64,000 bases of DNA, from contig JAKFDI010000025.1 in the NCBI GenBank assembly GCA_036676235.1, positions 1 to 64,000 of the forward strand, given 5' to 3'. Positions 7,990 through 16,735 of this stretch are shown here, piece by piece (the first letter of the stretch is position 1; every line of letters begins with the position of its first letter). The notes under the pieces are model-generated. The model worked only from the letters and a program-made list of their open reading frames with translations. It had not been told where the DNA came from and searched no databases. This DNA is from JAKFDI01 sp036676235. Its GTDB lineage: Bacteria > Pseudomonadota > Gammaproteobacteria > Burkholderiales > Burkholderiaceae_C. The position numbers were made by a program, and so were the translations under genes.

Positions 7990-9081
7990 TCAGCCTGCGG
8001 CTGCCCGCCTCACCTGCTGCCAGCCGAGTTCGGCCAGTTGCCGCGCCTGCCGGCCGGCCTCCAGCGCATGCGGGCTCGAGGCGTTGCCGGCGAGGGCGCG
8101 GCCCATGATTCCCTGCGCGATGCCGGCGGCGCGGAACAGGTTGAAGGCCATGTAGAAGTTCCAGTGCGCGGCAGGAACGGGCGGCACGCCGCGGCGCTCG
8201 CAGTAGTCGCGCAGGTAGTCGGCCTCGTTCGGCAGCGAATGAAAGGCCAGGCCTTGCGCATCGAGATCGGCCAGGCCGCGAAACGGCGCCTGCAGGTGCC
8301 ACGCCATGCAGTGGTAGGCGAAGTCGGCGATGGGGTCGCCGAGCGTCGACAACTCCCAGTCGAGCACCGCGATCAGCCGCGGCTCGTCGTGCGCGAAGAC
8401 GAGGTTGTCGAGGCGGTAGTCGCCGTGGACGACAGACGCGCCCGTCGCGTCCGGCACCTGCTCGGGCAACCATTCGATGAGCCGCTCCATCGCCTCCACG
8501 TGCTCGGTCTCGCTGGCGCGGTACTGGCGCGTCCAGCGCGCCACCTGGCGGGCGATGTAGTTGCCGGGGCGGCCGAAGTCGGCGAGGCCAGCGGCTTGCA
8601 CGTCGACATCGTGCAGCGCGGCGAGTACGCGGTTCATCTCGTCGTAGATGCGCACGCGCTCTTCAGGTGAAAGCTCCGGCAGCTTCGGATCCCACAGCAC
8701 CCGCCCGTCGACGTAGGCCATGACGTAGAAGGCGCTGCCGATGACGCTGTCGTCCTCGCACAGTGCATGCACCTCGGGCACCGGCACGCCGCGGCCCTGC
8801 AGCGCCTGCATCACGCGGAACTCGCGGTCCACCGCGTGCGCCGAGGGCAGCAGTTCGCCGGGCGGCTTGCGGCGCACCACGTAGCGGCGGCTGTCGCCTT
8901 CGACGAGAAAGGTCGGGTTCGACTGGCCGCCGCGGAACTGCGCCACCCGCAGCGTGCCCACGCGCGCATCGACATGGCGCTCGAACCAGCGCTGCAGCGC
9001 GGCCGCATCGAAGCCGTGCCGCGCCTGAACGGGGGCCGTGCCGGTGAATCGTTCGTCGGACGCAGCGGTCATGGCGCTCAT
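7990..9081 (-). CDS. Aminoglycoside-phosphotransferase-like kinase (ACAD10/LvaA type)
   Basis: A 363-residue APH-fold kinase. It shows FRGGQSNPTFLVEG (nucleotide loop), YVVRRKPPGELLPSAHAVDREFRV (ATP lysine region), VIGSAFYVMAYVDGRVLWDP, the catalytic loop VVHGDYRLDNL and metal-binding VLDWELSTLGDPIADFAY. This subgroup resembles the kinase domain of ACAD10/11 and bacterial LvaA, which phosphorylate 4-hydroxyacyl-CoA during catabolism; that role is inferred here from family and context. Drug resistance is unlikely. Either ATG at 9081 or 9072 could start it. It is divergent from the LysR gene at 9205 and upstream of a VOC gene. Confidence 0.85.
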   Translation of the reverse strand: MSAMTAASDERFTGTAPVQARHGFDAAALQRWFERHVDARVGTLRVAQFRGGQSNPTFLVEGDSRRYVVRRKPPGELLPSAHAVDREFRVMQALQGRGVPVPEVHALCEDDSVIGSAFYVMAYVDGRVLWDPKLPELSPEERVRIYDEMNRVLAALHDVDVQAAGLADFGRPGNYIARQVARWTRQYRASETEHVEAMERLIEWLPEQVPDATGASVVHGDYRLDNLVFAHDEPRLIAVLDWELSTLGDPIADFAYHCMAWHLQAPFRGLADLDAQGLAFHSLPNEADYLRDYCERRGVPPVPAAHWNFYMAFNLFRAAGIAQGIMGRALAGNASSPHALEAGRQARQLAELGWQQVRRAAAG

Positions 9082-9204
9082 GTCTCCCAGGTGAAATCCA
9101 TTGCGACCATCGCGGCGCATCATCGGTCGTCGGCAAAGCTGCGAGCGTAGAGGCGGCAGCCGACGCCGGCCAATGAATGCTCGGAATGGAGCTGGATACA
9201 GCGA

Positions 9205-10107
9205 ATGCATATCTCCCGGGTCGATCTGAATCTGCTGGTGGTGCTGGACACGATCTACACCGAGGGCGGCATCACCAAGGCGGCCGAGAAGCTGCACCTC
9301 ACGCAGCCGGCGATCAGCCATGCGCTGGCCCGGCTGCGCGACATGTTCGACGATCCGCTGTTCGAGCGCCAGGGCTACAAGATGGTGCCGACCGCGCTCA
9401 CCAAGCGCCTGATCGATCCGCTGCGCGACTCGCTGCAGCAGCTCGGCGCCATCCTCAACGACACCCAGAGCTTCGAGCCCGCCACGGCGAAGAAGCGCTT
9501 CGTGGTGGGCCTGCGCGACTACATGGAATCGACCGTGATGCCGCGCCTCATGCAGTCGCTCGCGATTGAGGCGCCGGAGGTGGAGCTGTCGACCGTGCGG
9601 GTGAACCGCCGCAACCTCGAAGGCGAGCTCGCGGCCGGCACGCTGGACGTGGCGGTGGACGTGCTGCTGCCCGTGCCCGCGCCGGTGAAGTTCACGCGCA
9701 TCGGTGTGGACGGCATGGCGGTCGTGGCGCGGCGCGATCATCCGCGGGTGCAGGGCAGTCTCGACATGGACGCCTATCTCGCGGAGCGCCACATCCTCGT
9801 CAGTTCGCGCCGTGCCGGCCCGGGGTTCGAGGACATCGAGCTGCACCGCCAGGGGCTGCAGCGGCGGGTGGCGCTGCGCTGCCAGTTCTACTTCGCGGCG
9901 TGCCGCACGGTTTCGCAGACCGACCTGCTGCTCACGATGCCCGAGAGCTACGCCCACATGGCCAGCCGCCAGTTCGGCAACCAGGTGCTGCCGTTTCCGG
10001 CGCCGTTGGCGCCGATGGACGCCTACCTGTACTGGCACGCGAGCACGGACAACGATGCGGGGAATCGGTGGCTGCGGGGATTGATGTTGCGGTCGTACGC
10101 GCATTGA
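9205..10107 (+). CDS. LysR-family transcriptional regulator
   Basis: A 300-residue LysR protein. The N-terminal winged helix reads VDLNLLVVLDTIYTEGGITKAAEKLHLTQPAISHALARLRDMFDDPLFERQ, of the NodD/NahR/PcpR subgroup. The effector domain follows from about residue 90. It is transcribed away from the kinase-VOC pair with a 123-base gap, the standard layout for a LysR regulator acting on its divergent neighbour. The inducer is unknown. Length is typical. Confidence 0.92.
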   Translation: MHISRVDLNLLVVLDTIYTEGGITKAAEKLHLTQPAISHALARLRDMFDDPLFERQGYKMVPTALTKRLIDPLRDSLQQLGAILNDTQSFEPATAKKRFVVGLRDYMESTVMPRLMQSLAIEAPEVELSTVRVNRRNLEGELAAGTLDVAVDVLLPVPAPVKFTRIGVDGMAVVARRDHPRVQGSLDMDAYLAERHILVSSRRAGPGFEDIELHRQGLQRRVALRCQFYFAACRTVSQTDLLLTMPESYAHMASRQFGNQVLPFPAPLAPMDAYLYWHASTDNDAGNRWLRGLMLRSYAH

Positions 10108-10167
10108 TCGGGGCGTGCCGGCGCGTTGGCCGGTACGGGATCCGAGGTGGTTCCGGGATGCTGGCTG

Positions 10168-10305
10168 ACCCCATCCGCCCCCTTACCCCAACCCTCTCCC
10201 TCAGTGGGGGAGAGGGGGCAACACCCGATCGCTTCCGGCTGGCCGCGGCGCGCGTCCTCTCCCTCTCCCGCTGGCGGGAGAGGGCTGGGGTGAGGGTCTC
10301 CCGGC
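10168..10305. repeat. CCCTCTCCC/GGGAGAGGG intergenic repeat, copy 1
   Basis: Imperfect long palindrome family: CCCCAACCCTCTCCCTCAG followed by GGGGGAGAGGGGGC, then CTCTCCCTCTCCCGCTGGCG and GGGAGAGGGCTGGGGTGAGG. A second copy lies at 55458-55552. It is a structural intergenic repeat common in proteobacterial genomes and has no coding content. Confidence 0.8.
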
Positions 10306-10390
10306 GCCCCACGACCTTCCGCACCCCTCACCACATCTCCGGGTTTATGCGGGGTGACGCCACCCGCCCGCTGCCTCACCATAAGTCATC

Positions 10391-10400
10391 TGTTATATCA
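10391..10400. promoter_or_regulatory. Candidate GntR operator, site 1
   Basis: TGTTATATCA, 68 bases before the start of the first liv-type binding protein. The same 10-mer (reverse complement) occurs at 50813-50822, and a one-mismatch copy at 54658-54667 just before a GntR gene. It is nearly palindromic (TG.TATA.CA), as expected for a GntR dimer. Confidence 0.5.
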
Positions 10401-10467
10401 AATGTGATCGACAGAGCAACACGCGGCTCACGCCGCATCGGTACTCGAGACAGCCAAAGGAGACACC

Positions 10468-11712
10468 ATGACCTTGTCCAGGCGTTCCGTTCTCAAGGGA
10501 GCCGCAGCCGGCGCCGCGACGCTCGGCGTGCCGCTCGCACGCGCCCAGTCCGGCCCGGTGCGCATCGGCCTCATCCTGCCCATGAGCGGCATCGGCGCCG
10601 AGGCGGGTGCCGCCTGGCATGCCGGCGTGAAGGTCGCGGTTGAGAACTGGAACGCGGCCGGCGGGCTGCTCGGGCGGCCGATCGAACTGGCGGTGCGCGA
10701 CGACAAGTTCACCAGCGCCGGCGCCGTGGCCGCCGCGCGCGAACTCGCAGGCAGCGGCGTGAACCTGCTGATCGGCGGCTCGCAGTCGCCGATGGCGCTG
10801 GCCACCGCGCCCATCCTGCCGGAGCTGAAGGCGGCGATGGTCGCGCCATGCCCGACGGTGATGTCGCTCACGCACGAAGGCTTCCAGAAGAACTTCTTCC
10901 GCCTCTCGTGGAACGCCTACATCGCCTTCGCCGGCATCGGCAACCTGCTGACCGACAAGTTCGCCGAGGTGAACACCTGGTCGTGCATCGTGCCCGACAG
11001 CGAGAACGGCCGCGACATGGCGCGCTACTTCGCGCTCGGTGCGCAGCGCGCGGCCGAGAAGGCGGGGCGCAAGGTCAAGGTGCTCGACCCGGTGTTCGCA
11101 AGCCTCAACAGCCCGAGCTACCGCGTCGAGATCAACGGCCTGATGAACGCGCCGTCGCAAGGCCTGTTCGTCGGCCTGACCGCGGCGCCCTGCATCAGCC
11201 TGCTGCAGCAGGGCCGCGCCGTCGGGCTCGACAAGAAGTTCAAGGTGATCGGCGACGCCGGCACCGAGATGCTGATCGCCAAGGCGATGCAGAAGTCGCT
11301 GCCGGCCAATCTGTGGAGCATCAGCTTCTGGGTGCCGGGCATTCCCGCGGCCGAGCAGTACCCGCTGAGCGAGCAATTGCACAAGGGCTACGCGAAGGTG
11401 ACCGGCGACCCCAACCCGGCGGGCATCGTGCACGCAAGCCACCGCTCGGCGCTGGGGCTGTTCAACGCCGTCAAGAAGGCGGGCAGCACCGACACCGAGG
11501 CGGTGATCGCCGCGCTCGAGGGCCTCACCTTCGACACGGCGATGGGGCCATACCACATCCGCAAAGAGGACCACCAGGGATTGGGCAACGCCTACATCGC
11601 CAAGGTCGGCGTGCGCAAGGAAGCACCGGGCTATGGCATCACCGACACGGTGGTGCTCACCGAGGCCGATGTGGCCGAGCCTGCCACGCCGGGCAAGAAG
11701 TTCGAGATCTGA
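10468..11712 (+). CDS. Branched-chain-type ABC transporter substrate-binding protein 1
   Basis: A 414-residue periplasmic receptor of the LivK/Peripla_BP_6 family. The leader MTLSRRSVLKGAAAGAATLG carries a twin-arginine motif (SRRSVLK) and ends near PLARAQ. The mature part begins VRIGLILPMSGIGAEAGAAW and has AARELAGSGVNLLIGGSQSP and SWNAYIAFAGIGN. A ribosome site AAAGGAG precedes the ATG. It is closely related to the next gene over its whole length (for example QGRAVGLDKKFKVIG is shared), a tandem duplication. In this family ligands range from amino acids to aromatic and fatty acids; the acyl-CoA genes downstream suggest an organic acid. Confidence 0.92.
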   Translation: MTLSRRSVLKGAAAGAATLGVPLARAQSGPVRIGLILPMSGIGAEAGAAWHAGVKVAVENWNAAGGLLGRPIELAVRDDKFTSAGAVAAARELAGSGVNLLIGGSQSPMALATAPILPELKAAMVAPCPTVMSLTHEGFQKNFFRLSWNAYIAFAGIGNLLTDKFAEVNTWSCIVPDSENGRDMARYFALGAQRAAEKAGRKVKVLDPVFASLNSPSYRVEINGLMNAPSQGLFVGLTAAPCISLLQQGRAVGLDKKFKVIGDAGTEMLIAKAMQKSLPANLWSISFWVPGIPAAEQYPLSEQLHKGYAKVTGDPNPAGIVHASHRSALGLFNAVKKAGSTDTEAVIAALEGLTFDTAMGPYHIRKEDHQGLGNAYIAKVGVRKEAPGYGITDTVVLTEADVAEPATPGKKFEI

Positions 11713-11754
11713 TACGAACTGCGAGTTCGCAATCGAGGTGAAGAACTTTCCCCA

Positions 11755-11935
11755 CCACCGTTCGCACTGAGCCTGTCGAAGTGCCAGTGGGCACAAGCGG
11801 GGCTTCCTTCGACAAGACGCAGCCTTGCCTTTGGTCCTGGGCTTGTCGAAGGCTCAGGCCGATCGGAAGTGCAGGCTCGACTTGCAGGGGCTCCCTTCGA
11901 CAAGCTCAGGACGGTCGGAATACAGGCTCAGCCCG
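11755..11935. repeat. Short inverted repeats between the two binding-protein genes
   Basis: At least four copies of the TTCGACAAGCTCAG / CTGAGCCTGTCGAAG unit in both orientations between the two binding-protein genes. Being in both orientations, neighbouring copies can pair into hairpins that would separate expression of the two receptors. Confidence 0.85.
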
Positions 11936-11997
11936 AACGGTTCTTATCGATCAATCGCGGATCTGTGACGCGCCGCATCTGCAAACGAGGACATGCC

Positions 11998-13248
11998 ATG
12001 ACACTCTCCCGAAGAACCATCCTCCAAGCCGCCAGCGGCGCCGCCTTCACCCTCGGCACCACCCGCATCGTGCGCGCCAAGCCCGCGCCGATCCGTCTCG
12101 GCGTGATGCTGCCCATGAGCGGCATCGGCGCCGAGGCGGGCGCCGCCTGGCTCACCGGCCTGCAGGCCGCGCAGTTGCAGTGGAACGAGGCCGGCGGGCT
12201 GCTCGGGCGTGAGATCGAACTCGTCGTGCGCGACGACAAGTTCAACAGCGCCGGCGCCGTGGCGGCCGCGCGTGAATTGGCGGGCGAGGGCGTGAAGCTG
12301 ATCGTCGGCGCCGCGCAGTCGCCGATGGCGCTGGCCGTCTCGCCCATCCTGCCGGAGCTGGGCGCGGTGCTGGTGGCGCCGGCGCCGACTGCGATGTCGC
12401 TCACGCACGAGAACTTCAACCGGCACTTCTTCCGCGCCGCCTCGAACGCCTACATGGCCTTCGGCGGCATCGGCAGCATGCTGGCGCAGCGCTTTCCGGA
12501 CATCGGCACCTGGACCACGATCCTGCCCGACAGCGAGAACGGCCGCGACATGGCGCGCTACTTCCAGCTCGGGCTGGAGCGCACCGCGGCCAAGGCCGAC
12601 CGGCCGATGAAGGTGCTGGAGCCGGTGTACGTGTCGCTCAACAAGCCAAGCTACCGCGTCGAGATCAACAGCCTGATGCGCTCGCGCGCCGACGGCCTGT
12701 TCGTCGGCCTCACCGCGGCACCCTGCGTGAGCCTGCTGCAGCAGGGCCGCGCAGTCGGGCTCGACAAGAAGTTCAAGGTGATCGGCGAGGCCGGCACCGA
12801 GCTGCTGATCGCCAAGGCGATGCGCGATGCCACGCCTGACAACCTCTGGGGCCTGAGCTTCTGGGCGCCGGAGCTGGAGCCGTTCAAGAGCGGATTCCCG
12901 GAAAGCGCCAAGCTGATGCAGGCGCTGATCAAGGTGAGCGGCAATCCGCACCCGCCGGGCATCGTGCAGGCCACGCACCGTTCGGCGCTCGCCGTCTTCA
13001 ACGCCGTGAAGAAGGCCGGCGCCGCCGACACCGATGCGGTGATCCACGCGCTCGAAGGCCTGGCCTTCGACACCGCCGCCGGCCCGTACCAGATCCGCCG
13101 CGAGGACCACCAGGGCTTCGGCTCGGCCTACTTCGCCAAGATCGCCGCGCGCAAGGCCGCACCCGGCTACGGGCTGGAGGAAGTGATGCGCCTGGACGAG
13201 TCGCAGGTGATCGAGCCGGCCTCTCCGGGCAAGAAGTTCCAGATCTGA
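11998..13248 (+). CDS. Branched-chain-type ABC transporter substrate-binding protein 2
   Basis: A 416-residue paralogue of the preceding receptor. The leader MTLSRRTILQAASGAAFTLG also has a Tat-type RR motif, and the mature chain begins IRLGVMLPMSGIGAEAGAAW. The ATG at 11998 is preferred to the longer open frame because it restores the signal peptide seen in the paralogue. Differences concentrate in the ligand-facing C-terminal lobe (for example FWAPELEPFKSGFPES versus FWVPGIPAAEQYPLSE), which suggests related but distinct ligands sharing one permease. The permease starts 42 bases downstream. Confidence 0.92.
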   Translation: MTLSRRTILQAASGAAFTLGTTRIVRAKPAPIRLGVMLPMSGIGAEAGAAWLTGLQAAQLQWNEAGGLLGREIELVVRDDKFNSAGAVAAARELAGEGVKLIVGAAQSPMALAVSPILPELGAVLVAPAPTAMSLTHENFNRHFFRAASNAYMAFGGIGSMLAQRFPDIGTWTTILPDSENGRDMARYFQLGLERTAAKADRPMKVLEPVYVSLNKPSYRVEINSLMRSRADGLFVGLTAAPCVSLLQQGRAVGLDKKFKVIGEAGTELLIAKAMRDATPDNLWGLSFWAPELEPFKSGFPESAKLMQALIKVSGNPHPPGIVQATHRSALAVFNAVKKAGAADTDAVIHALEGLAFDTAAGPYQIRREDHQGFGSAYFAKIAARKAAPGYGLEEVMRLDESQVIEPASPGKKFQI

Positions 13249-13290
13249 TCGGCGCGCGACCCCGCCGAGCCCAGCCCCAAGGACGCCCCA

Positions 13291-15246
13291 GTGATCAACG
13301 ACCTCCTGTTTGCCGTGTTCAACGCCGCGGCGTTCGGCATGGCCATCTTCCTCGTGGCCGCGGGGCTGACGCTGATCTTCGGCCTGCTGCGCCTGCTCAA
13401 CATGGCGCAGGGCGGCTTCTTCATGATCGGCGCGTACACCGCCTACTCGGTCATGGGGCGCGACGTGCAGTCGCTCGGCCTGTTCCTGTTCGCCGCGCTC
13501 GTGGGTGGCGTGGTGGTGGCGCTGCTGGGTCTCGTGACCGACCGGCTGGTGCTGCGCCGGCTGCGCAACGTCGACCCGCACTACGTGCTGATCGCGACCT
13601 TCGCGCTGATGATGGTGTGCACCGGCGTCACCAAGCTGATCTGGGGCGTCGACTTCTTCTCGGTGCTGCCGCCGCCGGTGCTCGACCAGCCGATGAATCC
13701 CTTCGGCCTGTTCTTCTCGGCCTACCAGCTGTTCGTGATCGGAGCCGGCATCGTCGCCTTCCTGCTGCTCGAACTGGCCATCCACCGGCTGTGGTTCGGC
13801 AAGCTGATGCAGGCGTTGGCGGCCGATCCGTGGATGGCCGGCGTGCTCGGCATCAACGTCTCATTCGGCATCGCGGCGAGCGTGATGCTGAGCTTCTTTC
13901 TCGCGGGCATTGCCGGCGGGCTGCTGCTGCCGAACCAGAGCCTGTCCACGGGGCTCGGCGATTCGTACCTGCTGTTCGCCTTCTTCGCCGTCATCATCGG
14001 CGGGCTCGGCAACATCCGCGGCGCGTTCATCGGCTCGCTGGTGCTCGGCCTGGTGCAAAGCCTGAACACGGTGCTGCTGCCTTCGGTGCCGGGGCTGGCG
14101 GTGTACGTGGTGCTGGCCGCCTTCCTGCTGTGGAAGCCCAATGGCCTGTTCCCTTCGGTGGGCACGCACGAGGAATCGGGCGAGACGCATGCGTCCGGCG
14201 TGTCGCGCCGCTCGCGCATCCCGCGCAGCACCTGGCAGGTGATTGGCGCGGCCACGGTGATCCTGCTGGCCACGCTGCCGCTGTGGATCAACGCCGGGCC
14301 GCTGTACGTGGTCGGCACGGTGCTGATCCAGGTGGTGTTCGCGCTGTCGTGGAACATGCTGTTCGGCTACACCGGCCTCGTGTCCTTCGGCCACGCGGCG
14401 TTCTATGCGATCGGCGCGTACCTCGCGGCGCTGGCGCTCAAGAACATCGAGGGCGTGCCCTTTCTCGGCGTGCTGGCCGGTGCGGCGCTGTTCGGTGCGG
14501 TGGCGGCCTGGGTCGTCGGCGTGCTGGCGCTGCGGCGCATGACGGGCGTGTTTCTCGCCGTGCTCACCGTGGCGCTGGCCGAAGCGCTGCGCCTGGTGAT
14601 CGGCTTCAGCTCGTGGCTCGGGCGCGAAGACGGCATCACCGACATTCCGCGCCCGATGCTCGACTTCGGCCTGTTCGCCATCGACATCGGCAGCTCCGAG
14701 GCCTACTACTGGTTCCTGCTCGCGGCCACGGTGCTCATCACCGCCTTCATGTGGTGGCTGCTGCACAGCCGCTTCGGCCGCACCCTGCAGACGATCCGGC
14801 AAGACCCGGAGCGCGCCGCCTTCATGGGCACCAACGTGGCGGGCTACCGGCTGTCGGCCTTCGTGATCTCGGGCGCGGTGGCGGCGGTGGCGGGTGCCAT
14901 GTATGCGCCGTGGGCGCGCATCGTCACGGTGGAAGAGGTGCACTGGCTGGCCTCGGCGCAGCCCATGCTCAACACCCTGCTCGGCGGTGTGAGTTCGTTC
15001 TGGGGGCCGGTGGTCGGGGCCGGCCTGTTCGCGGCCATCGCGTATTCCACGCGCACGCTGATCGGGCTGTCTGAGCTGATCGTCGGCAGCGGCCTGCTCG
15101 TCATCATCCTGCTCGCACCGAACGGCGCTGTCGGCATGTGGCGGCAGTTCGAGGAGCGGCTGTGGGGCCGCCGCGCCGGTGCGCCACCCGATGCGCACGA
15201 TGCCGCGGCGCCACTGCGCCGCCTGAAGGAAGGAGCCGCCCAATGA
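13291..15246 (+). CDS. Fused LivH-LivM branched-chain-type ABC permease
   Basis: A 651-residue protein joining two permeases. Residues 1-~285 are LivH-like (AAGLTLIFGLLRLLNMAQGGFFM, then GLGNIRGAFIGSLVLGL). A hydrophilic linker of about 30 residues (GTHEESGETHASGVSRRSR) leads into a LivM-like half (VFALSWNMLFGYTGLVSFGHAAFYAIGAY, then RAAFMGTNVAGYRLSAFVISG). Usually these are two genes; fusions occur in Burkholderiales. The start is GTG at 13291 with AAGGA upstream. The stop overlaps the livG start (ATGA), so synthesis is coupled. The single chain supplies the whole membrane channel for the two receptors upstream. Confidence 0.93.
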   Translation: MINDLLFAVFNAAAFGMAIFLVAAGLTLIFGLLRLLNMAQGGFFMIGAYTAYSVMGRDVQSLGLFLFAALVGGVVVALLGLVTDRLVLRRLRNVDPHYVLIATFALMMVCTGVTKLIWGVDFFSVLPPPVLDQPMNPFGLFFSAYQLFVIGAGIVAFLLLELAIHRLWFGKLMQALAADPWMAGVLGINVSFGIAASVMLSFFLAGIAGGLLLPNQSLSTGLGDSYLLFAFFAVIIGGLGNIRGAFIGSLVLGLVQSLNTVLLPSVPGLAVYVVLAAFLLWKPNGLFPSVGTHEESGETHASGVSRRSRIPRSTWQVIGAATVILLATLPLWINAGPLYVVGTVLIQVVFALSWNMLFGYTGLVSFGHAAFYAIGAYLAALALKNIEGVPFLGVLAGAALFGAVAAWVVGVLALRRMTGVFLAVLTVALAEALRLVIGFSSWLGREDGITDIPRPMLDFGLFAIDIGSSEAYYWFLLAATVLITAFMWWLLHSRFGRTLQTIRQDPERAAFMGTNVAGYRLSAFVISGAVAAVAGAMYAPWARIVTVEEVHWLASAQPMLNTLLGGVSSFWGPVVGAGLFAAIAYSTRTLIGLSELIVGSGLLVIILLAPNGAVGMWRQFEERLWGRRAGAPPDAHDAAAPLRRLKEGAAQ

Positions 15247-16013
15247 GCGAACTGCTGCGTGTGGACGGCGTGCGCAAGAGCTACGGCGCCATCGAGGTGC
15301 TGCGCGGGGTGAGCCTGTCCGTGAATCGCGCCGAGGTGTTCGCCATCATCGGCCCGAACGGTGCCGGCAAGACCACGATGTTCAAGGTCATGACCGGCGA
15401 GGTGCCGTGCAGCGGCGGCAGCATCCACTTCGACGGGCGCGACGTGACGCGCCTGCCGGCCTACCAGCGCGTGCGCGCCGGCTTTGGCCGCACCTTCCAG
15501 GTGGCGCGGGTGTTCCGCGACTTCACCGTGCTCGACAACGTGGTGGTTGCCATCGAAGCGCGCCGCCGCCATACCGGCGAAGCGCTCGGCGCGCGGCGGC
15601 ACTGTGCGCCGTCGCAGGACGTGCTCGATGAAGCCATGGCGCTGCTCACCGATGTGAAGCTGGAGGCGCTGGCCGCGCAGGACGCACGCTACCTGTCGCA
15701 TGGCGACAAGAAGCGGCTCGAGTTCGTGATCGCGCTGGCTGGCCGGCCGACGCTGCTGATGCTCGACGAGCCCACCGCCGGCATGTCGCCCAGCGACCGC
15801 GCCGAGATCGCGCAACTCGTCTCGCGCACCCAGCGCGAGCGCGGCATCACGGTGGTGATGACCGAGCACGACATGGACGTGGTGTTCGGCCTCGCCCATC
15901 GCATCATGGTGCTGAACTACGGCGAGGTCGTGTCCACCGGCTCGGTGGAAGAGGTGCGGCGCGATCCGAAGGTGCGCGAGGTCTATCTCGGCAAGGAGAT
16001 GGTCGATGCTTGA
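15243..16013 (+). CDS. livG: LivG-type ABC transporter ATPase
   Basis: A 256-residue ATPase with Walker A GPNGAGKTT, Q-loop GFGRTFQVARVF, signature YLSHGDKKRLE, Walker B LLMLDEPTAGMSP and switch histidine MTEHDMDVVF. The LSHGDKK form of the signature is typical of the urea/branched-chain class. The start overlaps the permease stop by 4 bases, and the stop overlaps livF by 8 bases. It drives uptake together with LivF. Confidence 0.93.
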   Translation: MSELLRVDGVRKSYGAIEVLRGVSLSVNRAEVFAIIGPNGAGKTTMFKVMTGEVPCSGGSIHFDGRDVTRLPAYQRVRAGFGRTFQVARVFRDFTVLDNVVVAIEARRRHTGEALGARRHCAPSQDVLDEAMALLTDVKLEALAAQDARYLSHGDKKRLEFVIALAGRPTLLMLDEPTAGMSPSDRAEIAQLVSRTQRERGITVVMTEHDMDVVFGLAHRIMVLNYGEVVSTGSVEEVRRDPKVREVYLGKEMVDA

Positions 16014-16710
16014 GATCCGCGAACTCGACGCCTGGTATGGCGACAGCCACATCCTGCAAGGTGTGAACCTGTCGGTCGGTGCTGGCCAGCGCGTGGCGAT
16101 GCTGGGGCGCAACGGCGCCGGCAAGTCCACCTTGCTCAAGAGCGTGATGAACGCCGGCCCGCGCGCCAAGGGCGTGCTGCGCTTCGACGGCCGCGACCTG
16201 GCGCCGCTGCCGCCGCACCAGCGCACGCGGCTCGGCCTCTCGCTGGTGCCGGAGGACCGGCGCATCTTCACCCACCTCACCGTGGCCGAGAACATCGCGA
16301 TGGCGCGCTACGGCAGCGTGCCGGCGCGGCCGGCCATCGCGGTGGACGACATCGTGGCGCGCTTTCCCATGCTCGCGCCGCTGCAGCAGCGCTACGGCGG
16401 CCAGTTGAGCGGCGGCCAGCAGCAGTTGCTGGCGGTGGCGCGCGCGATGGCGGCCAACCCGCGCCTGCTGCTGCTCGACGAGCCGACCGAGGGCCTCGCG
16501 CCCATCATCGTCGAGGAGATGGCGCGCGACGTGGTGCGCACCTGCAGCGAGAAGCAGGTGGCGCTGCTGCTGTGCGAACAGAACATCTGGTTCGCGCGCC
16601 GCTGCACCCAGCACGTGGTGGTGATCGACACCGGGCGCATCGTCTTCGACGGTGGCTGGGACGAATTCGACCGCAATCCGCAGATCCAGCAGCGCTACCT
16701 CGCGCTGTAG
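16006..16710 (+). CDS. livF: LivF-type ABC transporter ATPase
   Basis: A 234-residue ATPase with Walker A GRNGAGKST, LVPEDRRIFTHLTVAENI (LivF mark), signature LSGGQQQLLAVARA, Walker B LLLLDEPTEGLAP and CEQNIWFARR at the switch region. It completes the transporter as the LivG partner. An acyl-CoA dehydrogenase gene follows after 25 bases, so transporter and enzyme are probably one transcript. Confidence 0.93.
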   Translation: MLEIRELDAWYGDSHILQGVNLSVGAGQRVAMLGRNGAGKSTLLKSVMNAGPRAKGVLRFDGRDLAPLPPHQRTRLGLSLVPEDRRIFTHLTVAENIAMARYGSVPARPAIAVDDIVARFPMLAPLQQRYGGQLSGGQQQLLAVARAMAANPRLLLLDEPTEGLAPIIVEEMARDVVRTCSEKQVALLLCEQNIWFARRCTQHVVVIDTGRIVFDGGWDEFDRNPQIQQRYLAL

Positions 16711-16735
16711 CTCTTGAGCTTCAGGAACACGACCC

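Noticed and set aside
7990..9081. Antibiotic (aminoglycoside) resistance gene
   Set aside because: The fold is shared, but the sequence follows the ACAD10/LvaA subgroup (GDYRLDNL, WELSTLGDPIADFAY) and the neighbours are catabolic.
11944..15243. Long minus-strand frames opposite the liv cluster (460-613 codons)
   Set aside because: His/Arg/Gln-rich shadow frames; the plus-strand genes have full sets of family motifs.
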